A stretch of 64,000 nt of DNA from Alphaproteobacteria bacterium (GTDB taxonomy: Bacteria > Pseudomonadota > Alphaproteobacteria > SMXP01): NCBI GenBank assembly GCA_028285305.1, contig JANQPV010000055.1, positions 1 through 64,000 on the forward strand, read 5' to 3'. The notes under the pieces were generated by a model, which made no database searches, was not told where the DNA came from, and was given only the letters and a program-made list of their open reading frames with translations. Below, in pieces: positions 9,580-18,258 of this stretch. Positions within the stretch are counted from its first letter, which is position 1; every line of letters starts with the position of its first letter. Both the position numbers and the translations under genes were made by a program.

Positions 9580-12500
9580 TCATCCTCCCGTCAATCGACG
9601 TTGTCGGCCGCGTTCGGTCGTATCTTGATCAGCATCAAAATCGGTGGGGGTGGCAGATCCTGGCGTCTCCATCGACGAAGAGACTTTTGACATGGAGACG
9701 TGGACATCCGTTTGAGGGAATGGAATATGAATGCCGTTGTCCCCGAGCACTTTATTTATCTGAGTATTGAGCTCATGTGTTGTCGGAAGGCGCTTCACTG
9801 GCTTCGACACAAACGAGCGGATTTCAAACAGCAACGCGCTGTCTCCATGGGCCATGAAAAACACTGTGGGTGGAGGCGTGTCGAGCACATCGGGATGGCG
9901 TGAGACAACATCCAGGATCAAGGCTCGGACGGTTTCGATATCCGATCCGTAGGCGACGCCCACCCGAAGCAAAAGCCGCGTAACGTCGTCTTCTAACGTC
10001 CAGTTGGTGACGTTCTCGGTAACGATCTTCTTGTTGGGCAGGATGACTTGTCGGTTGTCAAAGTCCGTGATCGTTGTCGATCGGATTCTGATACTTCTGA
10101 CGGTCCCACGGAGTTCGCCGATTGTGACCACATCGCCGATACGGATGGGACGCTCAAACAGAATGACGAGTCCGGAGACGAAGTTCGCGACAATTTCCTG
10201 CAGGCCGAAACCAAGGCCCACACCAAGGGCCGCGATGATCCATTGCAGCTCGGACCAGTTGGCGCCCAGAAGAGAGAAACTAACGACTATGGCCACTGCG
10301 ATCATCACGTAACGTGTAATGGAGACAACGGCGTAACGTGAACCCGGGTCCAGATCGAAGGGCTCGAATACGCCAATTTCGAGCAATCCGCCCACATTCC
10401 TTACGGCAAACACACCGATGGCCAGGAAGAATAAGGCTGTCAGCAAATCGAGCAGCGTCACCGCTTCTCGAAGCTCGGTTCCATCCGTGGTCACCATTCG
10501 TGTCCAAAGAGAAACGTCACCGGCGATGCCCAGGGCCGGTAACCAAGGATCCCAAAGAACCCAGAGCAGCAACGAAACGGTTACGACCGCCACCATTCTA
10601 AGCAAAGAGCGAACTTGTGTGCTGACGACCTCAGCATCGACGATAGCGTCGTCTGCAGCAATTCCCATCGTCTCGCCGCTCGCATCTGCCTCGGCCCGGG
10701 ATGCCCGTGCCGCTTCCATCCGAGCTCTTTTTTCCTTCGCTCTTACAAGGGCGAGTCGGCGCTCTCCCACCATGAATATGCGCGTAGCCAGCCCATAAAG
10801 CACCGACCCCCCCAGAACGAGCCCACCTGACTGAAGCACTTTGAGCTGCAATTCGGTTGCTGTGTCGAAGTAGCCGAAAAATGGCATTACACCAACTAAG
10901 AGAGGCTCCAAGACAGCGATTGGCACGAGTAGCTTGAGAAGCAACGACGTGGTCGGACCGGTTTTAAGTTCCGATACAATTCCGCCCCTGGGTCTCAGGA
11001 ATTGGAACGTGAGGGCTGAAAGGCCGATTGATCCGATCACGAACGCGGCTACGCCCACACCATATTGGATACCGGGTGGACTTGAAAAGACTGTCAGCCC
11101 AAACAGGGATATGGCTCCGGCTTGTAACCTAGTGAACCAGCGAAGGTTGGCCTGCAAACGGATGCGCGCCTTTTGCGTCCAATTGAAGTGCTTATCGAAC
11201 AGTCCATTAGGCCGGCACATTTCAAGGAAAACGAAAAGCACGAGCAGGACCGGCCCAAGAAGGATGAATGTCTCCGCCAAGCCTTGGGTAAAGTCTTGAG
11301 TTGCGGCGCCCGTATTGGAAAGAAGCCACCCCGCCATGCTGACGGCAAGCGGTAGCGGCAGCGCCAGCAAAACTGTCACACCCATGGCCGATGGCGTTGT
11401 CCAGTAACTGTCCCGGCCCACATTCCCAACTTTCTTCGCCAAGTGGTCTAGGCAATCCACGAGCCGATGCCGCAGTCCCATGAGCGCCAGTAGGACCAGA
11501 GCGAACAGGCTCGATGCCCCGGCATTCGCTATGGCTCCGGCAAACAGGGATCTGATCGCATCGGCCCATGCGGATGGTGAAAGGATCCATGCTACCCCGC
11601 GGGGAAACTGTTCGAGCCAGGACAAATTCATGCGCTCGCTTGTGCGAAGCCAAAGCAGACGGCGATCCACGAGTTTGGAGAGGTCTTCCGATTTCTGATT
11701 GAGTTCAGCAAGCGCCAATTCGTGCTCAGAAATCAACTCCGATTCCAGCCGCGCACCATCGACAAGCAATTCAAGCTGCGACCGGCGCAGATTTGACAGA
11801 CGGTTCGCTTCGCCACCAATTGGAGCGTTCACCTGCAACTCACTGACTGCCCAGTGGGCATCTTCCAACGCGCGAAGCTCCTCCAACCAAACGATCATTC
11901 GAAGCTGGATGTCACCCCTCTTGCGTTCGGTTTGAAAGAGAACGGAGTTGATCTCAGTGCGATCTGGCAATGTCGTACGAACTGTCTTCAAGAGTATCGC
12001 GGTTTCGTCCGACAGCCTGCCAGCTCTGAGAACAAGCCGAACAGTTTCAGCCGACTGATCAAGCGCGTTGGCTTCGCGTTGGGAGTCTGCAATTTGACGT
12101 TCCAACTCTGTACGCCGGAGGATGCCGTCCCTCACCTCTTCTGCGAGTCGAAGATTGCCTTCCGCAAACTCCAGCCGCGTCGGATCGATTGACCCAAGCT
12201 CAGCTAGATCGGCTTCGGCTTTGCGGATCGCCATTTCGGCGCGACCCAGTGCTGACTCGCTTAGACGACTGCGAAGCAGCTCAATAGTTTGCCCATTGCG
12301 CGCGATCTCCGACTCCAAGAGCGAGAGCCTCGCCGCCACAAGAGACTGGCGAGCCGGCAACGTTTCGAGTTCGATCTGCAGGTCGGTGACGGCCGACTGT
12401 CTTTCCATCAAGGCGGCTTGAGCAAACAGCCACCTCGCCTCTTCCAAGGCTTCGTCAGGTCTCGCTTCATTGATTTCGGCAGCATCTGAAAGCTGAGTCA

Positions 12501-13050
12501 CCTCATTGCGCGCAGCAATGACTTCATCAGCGATGACAGCTTCGCGGCCACTCAAGCCGAGACTCTGAGCACGGAGCGCTGAGAGTTGCTCAGAGAGGGA
12601 TTGGCGCTCCGCGGTCAGCACCGACAGGCCCGATTCAAGTTCAGCCACGGACGCATCATCGCCCCATCCGCCTGTTTCGGTTTCCAGCTCGGAATGCCGA
12701 GATTCGATCTCAGCCAGCAGCGAATTCAAGTTCCGCGCCGTCGCTTGAAAGTCTGCAATCTGTTCAGTACGCCGTGACCGGACCACCAAGGCATCTTTCG
12801 CCCGATTGAGAAGATCGATCGCGCTCCTTTGCGAGTCTTCGTCAATCGTGATGTCACTCACGACAGCTTCAATCATCTCCTCAATCATAGCCGGTGTGAT
12901 TGGATCAAGCGCGGTCTGTGCAAGACCGGTCGAAAACGATAAAACACCAACGAGTGCAACGAAGGTCGCCAAAACTCGGACCGAACCGACGATCCAGTGT
13001 AGCTGCTGTCCCATCATGCTTTGTCTGCTTTTTGTCGTGTGAGTCTTCAC
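9580..13050 (-). CDS. Large MscK/KefA-like mechanosensitive channel
   Basis: A 1156-residue MscS-superfamily channel. Residues 1-45 form a signal peptide (LATFVALVGVLSFSTGLA). Residues 50 to about 560 are an Ala/Glu/Leu-rich periplasmic coiled-coil region. Multiple membrane helices follow from about residue 590, and the pore/MscS domain is near residues 930-1110, with GLGFGLQEIVANFVSGL and the beta-domain segments RPIRIGDVVTIG and RSTTITDFDNRQVILPN. The family opens under membrane tension to release osmolytes during hypo-osmotic shock. The start is GTG 13050; the next in-frame ATG pair at 13017 has no ribosome site. It is transcribed alone or after the hydrolase genes upstream on the same strand. 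Confidence 0.92.
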   Translation of the reverse strand: MKTHTTKSRQSMMGQQLHWIVGSVRVLATFVALVGVLSFSTGLAQTALDPITPAMIEEMIEAVVSDITIDEDSQRSAIDLLNRAKDALVVRSRRTEQIADFQATARNLNSLLAEIESRHSELETETGGWGDDASVAELESGLSVLTAERQSLSEQLSALRAQSLGLSGREAVIADEVIAARNEVTQLSDAAEINEARPDEALEEARWLFAQAALMERQSAVTDLQIELETLPARQSLVAARLSLLESEIARNGQTIELLRSRLSESALGRAEMAIRKAEADLAELGSIDPTRLEFAEGNLRLAEEVRDGILRRTELERQIADSQREANALDQSAETVRLVLRAGRLSDETAILLKTVRTTLPDRTEINSVLFQTERKRGDIQLRMIVWLEELRALEDAHWAVSELQVNAPIGGEANRLSNLRRSQLELLVDGARLESELISEHELALAELNQKSEDLSKLVDRRLLWLRTSERMNLSWLEQFPRGVAWILSPSAWADAIRSLFAGAIANAGASSLFALVLLALMGLRHRLVDCLDHLAKKVGNVGRDSYWTTPSAMGVTVLLALPLPLAVSMAGWLLSNTGAATQDFTQGLAETFILLGPVLLVLFVFLEMCRPNGLFDKHFNWTQKARIRLQANLRWFTRLQAGAISLFGLTVFSSPPGIQYGVGVAAFVIGSIGLSALTFQFLRPRGGIVSELKTGPTTSLLLKLLVPIAVLEPLLVGVMPFFGYFDTATELQLKVLQSGGLVLGGSVLYGLATRIFMVGERRLALVRAKEKRARMEAARASRAEADASGETMGIAADDAIVDAEVVSTQVRSLLRMVAVVTVSLLLWVLWDPWLPALGIAGDVSLWTRMVTTDGTELREAVTLLDLLTALFFLAIGVFAVRNVGGLLEIGVFEPFDLDPGSRYAVVSITRYVMIAVAIVVSFSLLGANWSELQWIIAALGVGLGFGLQEIVANFVSGLVILFERPIRIGDVVTIGELRGTVRSIRIRSTTITDFDNRQVILPNKKIVTENVTNWTLEDDVTRLLLRVGVAYGSDIETVRALILDVVSRHPDVLDTPPPTVFFMAHGDSALLFEIRSFVSKPVKRLPTTHELNTQINKVLGDNGIHIPFPQTDVHVSMSKVSSSMETPGSATPTDFDADQDTTERGRQRRLTGG

Positions 13051-13128
13051 TAGAAAGCCTTCGGAATACGGATCATTTTTGATCTCGGTATCTCCGGTCT
13101 ATTGCCCATTTAAAAAGATGACGCCCGC

Positions 13129-14454
13129 TTACGTTTTAGACGCCTGCTGAAGCCCGCGCCCGAATTCGGGCAGCGCGGCATTGATGACTTTTGGCGTGAG
13201 TTCGTGCGCCGTACGGCCAAACACGTCATCAAGCCAATCAAACATGATGCGATTGGCATTTGTTCTGTTGCCAAATTGGCAATGATCGTCAGAGCCGTCC
13301 TTTTCGGCCGTAAATATGTAGATGTCCTTTCTGTCGGAAGAAACTTTGTCGAAAAACTCACGTGTTTGTTCAACCAACAGATCACCTTCGCGCTCTCCGG
13401 CGAGGGCAAGAACCGGGCACGTGATGCGATGAAGCATGTCTCTCAAGCACCACTTCTCGGGATCTTCCGCAAGCATAGCATCCAGCATCTCGCGTGCAGA
13501 ATACTTCTCTGCATGCCCGCTGTTCCACATGGCCAAATACATCATGGACTTTGCAAATGGGGATCTCCTCATCCTCAATTCCGTCAGCCATGCCCAAAAC
13601 CACAATGGAATTCTGGTCTGTTGAAGCGTCACCTTCTGGGCCGCCGTCGCATCGATCAACGGTGAGCTGGGAATAAGCGCCTTGATCCGTTTCTCGAAAA
13701 TCGCGGCTCGAGAAACGACGTATCCTCCGAAACTGTACCCGGCCAAAGCGATGCGGTCATCGACGCCGTCGAGGCGCTCTAAAAGATCAAACGCAGCCGC
13801 AAACGGTACTTCCATGTCATGGCGCTTGACGCAATCCGGATACAAATGAACCGTGCCGCGGTGCCCGGGGAATTCGAAGGTGAAGAAATTGTACCCGCGA
13901 TCGATCGCGGCCTTTGCGCTCCAATACCAAACCTCTTCTCCGCTGGAATCATTTCCGCCAACGGAGAACAGCGTTGGACGAAACTTTCCAGTATCATCCG
14001 GGGGCCAGAAATATGCTGGGAGCTTTTTGCCTTCGAAGGGCACTTCCAAAATCTGAATAGCCGGGCTAAACAGAGGACAGGCCTTATGAAAACAGTCCCG
14101 GCTCTTTTCCCACAGGGCATGAAATTTTGGGTGAGTGGGGAGAGCACCATATTCCGCAGTCCGATAGTAGTTTGACGCCCTGAGATAGGCGTCGCGGGCA
14201 CTGATCTCCCGGCCCTCTTTCAATGACTGTTCTGCATCCGCCTCCAGACGGGCTCCCAGCGTCTCCCATGCATCAATCCAAGTCTCGACGTTGCGTTCGT
14301 CGATTTTTGTGGCGGCACTGAGACAATCGCCGATGTCGGCCCCATCTGAATTGGCATATTGCAAAGTTCGCTTGAAGAGCCAATCCATCTCATGGTCTTT
14401 GAACGTACCAAGACTATTCCAGGACCGCGCGAGCCCCATTTTCCATCCGGACAT
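13129..14454 (-). CDS. Alpha/beta hydrolase (FrsA/DUF1100-like)
   Basis: This 441-residue protein has an N-terminal helical cap and a C-terminal alpha/beta-hydrolase core. The nucleophile elbow GYSFGG provides Ser, FEFPGHRGT is the oxyanion-side strand, and DDHCQ near the end holds the likely catalytic His. The layout matches large serine hydrolases of the FrsA or pseudooxynicotine-hydrolase type, which cleave esters or carbon-carbon bonds in cytoplasmic substrates. Its ATG overlaps the stop of the next gene upstream (TGATG), so the two are translationally coupled. The neighbour is a clear paralogue with the same architecture. Substrate unknown. Confidence 0.88.
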   Translation of the reverse strand: MSGWKMGLARSWNSLGTFKDHEMDWLFKRTLQYANSDGADIGDCLSAATKIDERNVETWIDAWETLGARLEADAEQSLKEGREISARDAYLRASNYYRTAEYGALPTHPKFHALWEKSRDCFHKACPLFSPAIQILEVPFEGKKLPAYFWPPDDTGKFRPTLFSVGGNDSSGEEVWYWSAKAAIDRGYNFFTFEFPGHRGTVHLYPDCVKRHDMEVPFAAAFDLLERLDGVDDRIALAGYSFGGYVVSRAAIFEKRIKALIPSSPLIDATAAQKVTLQQTRIPLWFWAWLTELRMRRSPFAKSMMYLAMWNSGHAEKYSAREMLDAMLAEDPEKWCLRDMLHRITCPVLALAGEREGDLLVEQTREFFDKVSSDRKDIYIFTAEKDGSDDHCQFGNRTNANRIMFDWLDDVFGRTAHELTPKVINAALPEFGRGLQQASKT

Positions 14455-15707
14455 CAGTTCTCTCCATGCATCGAGCCCGCCAAATGATCTTCAAACCAAT
14501 CAAAGACGATTTGCCGAGCAAGTGGAAAATTGTTCAGTTGACAGTGCGCCTCAGCGCCTTCAGCGAGTGTCGTAACTCTCTCGACCTTGGAATCGACCTG
14601 AATGCGCGCGTGGAATTCGCGAGCCTGTTTTAATCCTTCCCCTCCAAGTTCGTTTTCCCCAACCAGAGTTAAGAAGGGCACGCGGACCGCCTCCGGAGAG
14701 GTCGTGAACGTTCCCCAAACCTCGTCGAGCAGTTTCCCGACGGACTGCTTAAGGCTCGAGCGGTCATCGATTCCGTATTGCCAACACATGCGATAGGCCC
14801 ATCCGTGGGCGTTCCGATTCATCTTGTAGACGTTCCGGACGTCGGCCAATACACTTGCTGCATTCAGCATCGGCGCATTCGCGGCAATGGCTCTTGGCCT
14901 CTCGTCAAATCCGGCGAGGCGTGCAGCTTTGTATCCACCCATACTGATACCGTACACAAAGAGCTGATCGGGATGGACATCCGGACGGCTCAGAAGATAG
15001 TCGATCTGAGCCTTCAGTGCGGCGTCGCCGGGATCCGAGAGACGTAAGGATGGCCGGTCGATTCGGGTTGCTGTGTCACCAGGCATATCGACGGCAGCCA
15101 CATTGAAGCCTCGTTCCGCGCCTTCCGCGCCGCACCACCAAAGCATGTCCTCGGAAATGGACTCTGCACCATTCAGCCAAAGAACGGTAGGACGTTGTAC
15201 ATCATTTTCTTCCCCCGGACTTATGAAGTAACCAGACATGTCCTGGTCCTCGAAAGGAACGACAATCGGAACAATGTTCCTGGGGCCGTGCTCAACATAA
15301 AGCGCATAGCACTGTTTAAGAGCAGAATAGGTTTCCCGCATCGCTGAGCCTGACAGATCCGGATCTGTAGCGAGGTGAGAAGTACGATAGTACGTGTAGG
15401 CCCTCAGACTCGTCAGTGCGCCACTACGCTCATGACCAGCTGCAAGAAGATCCTCTGCTTGCTGCCGAACACGGTTTCCTTCAGTCATCCATTCGTCTGT
15501 CCAACTCTCGTTCGAGCGCTCATCAATTCGCGCTGCGACATTGTAGATCTCGCCGACAGCGGCGCCTTCATACTGAATCTGGTTTAACGGAAACCATGCG
15601 AACCAAGCATCAAGAAACGGGTGACCGAAGTAAAAACGCTGCGTAAATCCCCGCAATCGGGGCGCCATCGAAGCCAACGTTCTGAATATTCGTGAGCCGA
15701 GTTTCAT
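14454..15707 (-). CDS. Alpha/beta hydrolase, paralogue of the downstream gene
   Basis: A 417-residue alpha/beta hydrolase of the same two-part design as its neighbour: helical cap, then the core with nucleophile elbow GISMGG and likely catalytic His in EAHCQ, followed by the shared ending IVFDWFEDH. The two proteins are only moderately similar, so the duplication is old or the pair was acquired together. ATG 15707 is the first plausible start. The gene leads a two-gene unit. About 230 bases upstream lies a perfect FNR-type box at 15941, though the intervening decayed gene makes a regulatory link uncertain. Confidence 0.88.
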   Translation of the reverse strand: MKLGSRIFRTLASMAPRLRGFTQRFYFGHPFLDAWFAWFPLNQIQYEGAAVGEIYNVAARIDERSNESWTDEWMTEGNRVRQQAEDLLAAGHERSGALTSLRAYTYYRTSHLATDPDLSGSAMRETYSALKQCYALYVEHGPRNIVPIVVPFEDQDMSGYFISPGEENDVQRPTVLWLNGAESISEDMLWWCGAEGAERGFNVAAVDMPGDTATRIDRPSLRLSDPGDAALKAQIDYLLSRPDVHPDQLFVYGISMGGYKAARLAGFDERPRAIAANAPMLNAASVLADVRNVYKMNRNAHGWAYRMCWQYGIDDRSSLKQSVGKLLDEVWGTFTTSPEAVRVPFLTLVGENELGGEGLKQAREFHARIQVDSKVERVTTLAEGAEAHCQLNNFPLARQIVFDWFEDHLAGSMHGEN

Positions 15708-15940
15708 GATGACCTATGACGAAAGTACTTCTCTGGGGCTTCATTTCGTCCCCTCACGGAATTTACCATTTTGATACGCTCTGTTTCTGGGTATCTCCGG
15801 GGAACCGCGACCAGAGACATCTCTGGGCAACTGCATCTGGAAGAAATGGTATTGGATCAGCTTCCCGCACGGAACCATCAGCGCGATTGGTGCTTGGGCC
15901 GATTTTCGCTTTCACACTAACGGTGCGGAAAAACCAAGAC

Positions 15941-15954
15941 TTGATCCAGATCAA
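15941..15954. promoter_or_regulatory. FNR/FixK-type box, perfect match
   Basis: TTGATCCAGATCAA, identical to the core TTGAT-N4-ATCAA. It lies just past the remains of the flavoprotein pseudogene and 234 bases upstream of the hydrolase pair at 15707. Its target is unclear; it may be an orphan site left after gene decay. Confidence 0.55.
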
Positions 15955-16033
15955 GCGCCATTTGGATCATGGCCGCCAACGGCGTCACATGACGGTCTTC
16001 TTCGGAGATTTCGTATTTGTCCATTCCCGATCG

Positions 16034-16650
16034 CTAATACGCGTTGGCAAAATCACGAAATTGCTTGGGCGTTGTCGAAAAGAGAGGCTTTCGGAGTTCC
16101 CGCTGCAGTTCAGCGGGGATTTCACCATCGGCAACAAGGGCGGTGCCTGCCTCAGTCAGCTTCTGATAGCAGTCTTGCAGTTGGTCTTCAAACCCCGCAA
16201 TTGACAGAAGCTCAGCCTACGGACGCAGTATCTCACCCAGATATTCCATCTTCTCGGCGCGCGCGTAGTGTCTGAACGTCCGGACGAGGGAGTCATAATG
16301 TTCGAACTCGGGAAACCCGCCACCCGCGGCCAAGAAGATCTTCTTCGGACCATGCCAACTTATAGGGTGTGTCGATAGGTGGGAATAATCCGGATCTGAT
16401 TCTAACCATGGTTCTACTTTCGGCAAAGTTCGATCAATGAATGTCTTCATGAGACCAGACATGCTGAAATGTTAGAGAGGTGTGCCGAACACGACGAGAT
16501 CGGCTGCGCAAAACGTACTTTCCAAGATGCTATTCATCGCATCGTCGTGAATGCACTTACCTGGCGTTCGAAGCCAACAGGAGAAGCAACCTATGCAGGA
16601 TTTGAGATTCATCCGCCGCAGGTGGAGCACCTCAGTATCCGTACCCACCT
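16034..16650 (-). pseudogene. Flavodoxin-fold FMN/NAD(P)H oxidoreductase, decayed
   Basis: Reading one continuous minus-strand frame gives a recognisable flavoprotein of the NADPH-dependent FMN reductase/iron-sulfur flavoprotein type: SCIGCFSCWLRTPGKC, then VFGTP, then MSGLMKTFIDRTLPK, and a C-terminal stretch ending FRDFANAY. The frame is broken by in-frame stops at 16472-16474 (TAA where VFGTPL-HFSMSG expects a Tyr) and at 16217-16219 (TAG). The stop at 16034 may be a third lesion, because coding-like sequence continues in frame to about 15915. The N-terminal 40 or so residues with the FMN-phosphate loop are missing, replaced by the end of an IS110-type transposase. Three separate lesions make this a true pseudogene rather than a sequencing slip. 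Confidence 0.8.
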
Positions 16651-17107
16651 GAGAATGGCAGAACGCCACAAAGACGTTCTGGAAAAAGAAATTCAGACAC
16701 TCATCCAAAATGACACGGAGTTTAAGCGTAAGTTCGCCATTCTCACCAGCATTCCCTTTATCGGTAAGATCACGGTCACCATTCTGATTTCACAATTGAT
16801 GGGGTTGGGACAAGTGAACTGCAAGCAAATTGCAGCCTTAGCTGGAGTGGCACCCATGAGTTGGGACAGCGGAGCCAAGCATGGCAAGCGCATGATCCGT
16901 GGGGGGCGTAAATGTGTACGCAATGCGCTGCATATGTGCGCGGTCGGTACAGCCCGAAGAGCCGGGACGTTCGGGGGTTACTATCAACGCCTCATCAAAC
17001 AGGGAAAGCATCCCAAGGTCGCACTCACCGCCATCACGCGCAAACTCATCATTCTCGCCAACACTCTCATCGCAGAGGATCGATGCTGGCAACCTACGCG
17101 TCCGTAA
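16640..17107 (+). mobile_element. IS110-family transposase fragment (C-terminal domain only)
   Basis: From about 16650 the plus strand encodes the C-terminal Transposase_20 domain of an IS110-type DEDD transposase: KFAILTSIPFIGKITV, ISQLMGLG, IAALAGVAPMSWDSG, GKRMIRGGRKCVRNAL and LTAITRKLIILANTL. The N-terminal DEDD catalytic domain is absent. The open frame extends left to 16469, but those codons are antisense to the flavoprotein pseudogene and are not transposase. The element is therefore dead. Its left junction lies inside the flavoprotein gene near 16640-16660. No terminal repeats are evident, as expected for this family. The 280 bases that follow to the amidohydrolase gene contain no gene, only an FNR-type box. 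Confidence 0.82.
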
Positions 17108-17310
17108 CAGACTCAAGAACCTTGCCTTCAAGGCCATTTTTCACTTGATTAAGGACACAGATGCTTGCACGCGCTGAAAGCAGCCGTCACAAAGAACCAG
17201 GTCATCTCCATTGGAAGACAGCACGGTTCAGCCTCGTGCTTACACGGACTAAGCGTCTATGCGGTATTGATGAGAAGATGTTAGAGTGGATCTTCGCCCC
17301 TTGGTTTGCC

Positions 17311-17324
17311 TTGACGTGGATCAA
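17311..17324. promoter_or_regulatory. FNR/FixK-type box before the amidohydrolase/QEGLA/ATP-grasp operon
   Basis: TTGACGTGGATCAA, one mismatch from TTGAT-N4-ATCAA. Its centre is 68 bases before the start codon at 17386, close to the spacing seen for the HPF, BON and Hsp20 boxes. That fits a class II activator site about 41 bases upstream of transcription start. Confidence 0.65.
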
Positions 17325-17385
17325 TCGACGGAGTGGAAAAAGGAGCGAAAGTGAGGGAAAGAAATGAGTTGACGATGACATTCGA

Positions 17386-18258
17386 ATGAGCGAACCGCAC
17401 AATCAGAGCAGTGGGGCGCATCAGGTGGATGACGCACAATCCGACCGAACGCTTGAACCTGCCATCTTGTGGCATGTCCATGAGGGGGAGGGCCCGATAC
17501 TGGGCCTTGCCGTTCATGCAGGCCATGACATGCGGCCGGAGCTTATTCCCTATCTTCGCATAGATGAAGTAACGCGCATCCGGGAAGAAGATCCGTATAG
17601 CGATTACTGGACGTTGGCCTGTCCCAATAGGTTCCTTACCCGGCGTTCAAGATTCGAAGCGGATTTGAACCGAACGCTGGATCATGCAATCTGCGTCCAG
17701 CCGGAGGACTGTTGGAATCTGAATGTGTGGCATGGGACGCTTCCAAGGGAATTACGCGAACGTTCCCTGCGAGAACACCAGTTCTTTTATCGGAGCCTGC
17801 TTGCGTTCCTAAACTCGCTGGAAAGGAAGTATGGCGCCTTCGTTGTATTTGATTTTCATACTTACAACCACAGGCGCGGCGGCCCAAACTCCCTTCCCGC
17901 ACAGCCCGAAACAAATCCGGAAATCAATATTGGGACGGGATCTATGGACCGCGCACATTGGACACCCTTGATTGATCGACTTATGGGTGAACTCTCCGAG
18001 TTCGATTTCCAAGGACGAACTCTGGACGTGAGGGAGAATGTGAACTTCAGAGGTCGGCAAGTAGCGGCTTTCGTGCACGAACACTTTCCGCGCAATGGGT
18101 GTGCCCTCGCAATCGAGGTCAAAAAGTTCTTCATGGATGAATGGACTGGCGAGATCGACGCAAATGCCATCCGATCTTTGCTAGACGCCTTTCGTTCTAC
18201 AATACCGGCCGTTTTGGAAGAGCTCTCGCATCTGAAAGAAACGCATGACCCACGATGA
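17386..18258 (+). CDS. N-formylglutamate amidohydrolase family protein
   Basis: A 290-residue member of PF05013, whose founding enzyme hydrolyses N-formyl-L-glutamate in histidine degradation. Visible family features are LAVHAGHD (metal-binding His region), RFEADLNR, VFDFHTYNHRRGG (second metal/catalytic region) and IEVKKFFMDEW near the C-terminus. There are no hut genes nearby. Instead its stop overlaps the next gene, which encodes a QEGLA metallopeptidase, and an ATP-grasp ligase follows. In this three-gene context the substrate is probably an amide of a ligase product rather than formylglutamate. The start ATG 17386 has only a weak ribosome site. Confidence 0.88.
   Translation: MSEPHNQSSGAHQVDDAQSDRTLEPAILWHVHEGEGPILGLAVHAGHDMRPELIPYLRIDEVTRIREEDPYSDYWTLACPNRFLTRRSRFEADLNRTLDHAICVQPEDCWNLNVWHGTLPRELRERSLREHQFFYRSLLAFLNSLERKYGAFVVFDFHTYNHRRGGPNSLPAQPETNPEINIGTGSMDRAHWTPLIDRLMGELSEFDFQGRTLDVRENVNFRGRQVAAFVHEHFPRNGCALAIEVKKFFMDEWTGEIDANAIRSLLDAFRSTIPAVLEELSHLKETHDPR

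Noticed and set aside
15716-16204. 162-codon plus-strand frame
   Set aside because: It is antisense to the C-terminal part of the flavoprotein pseudogene, whose minus-strand reading gives recognisable family sequence.
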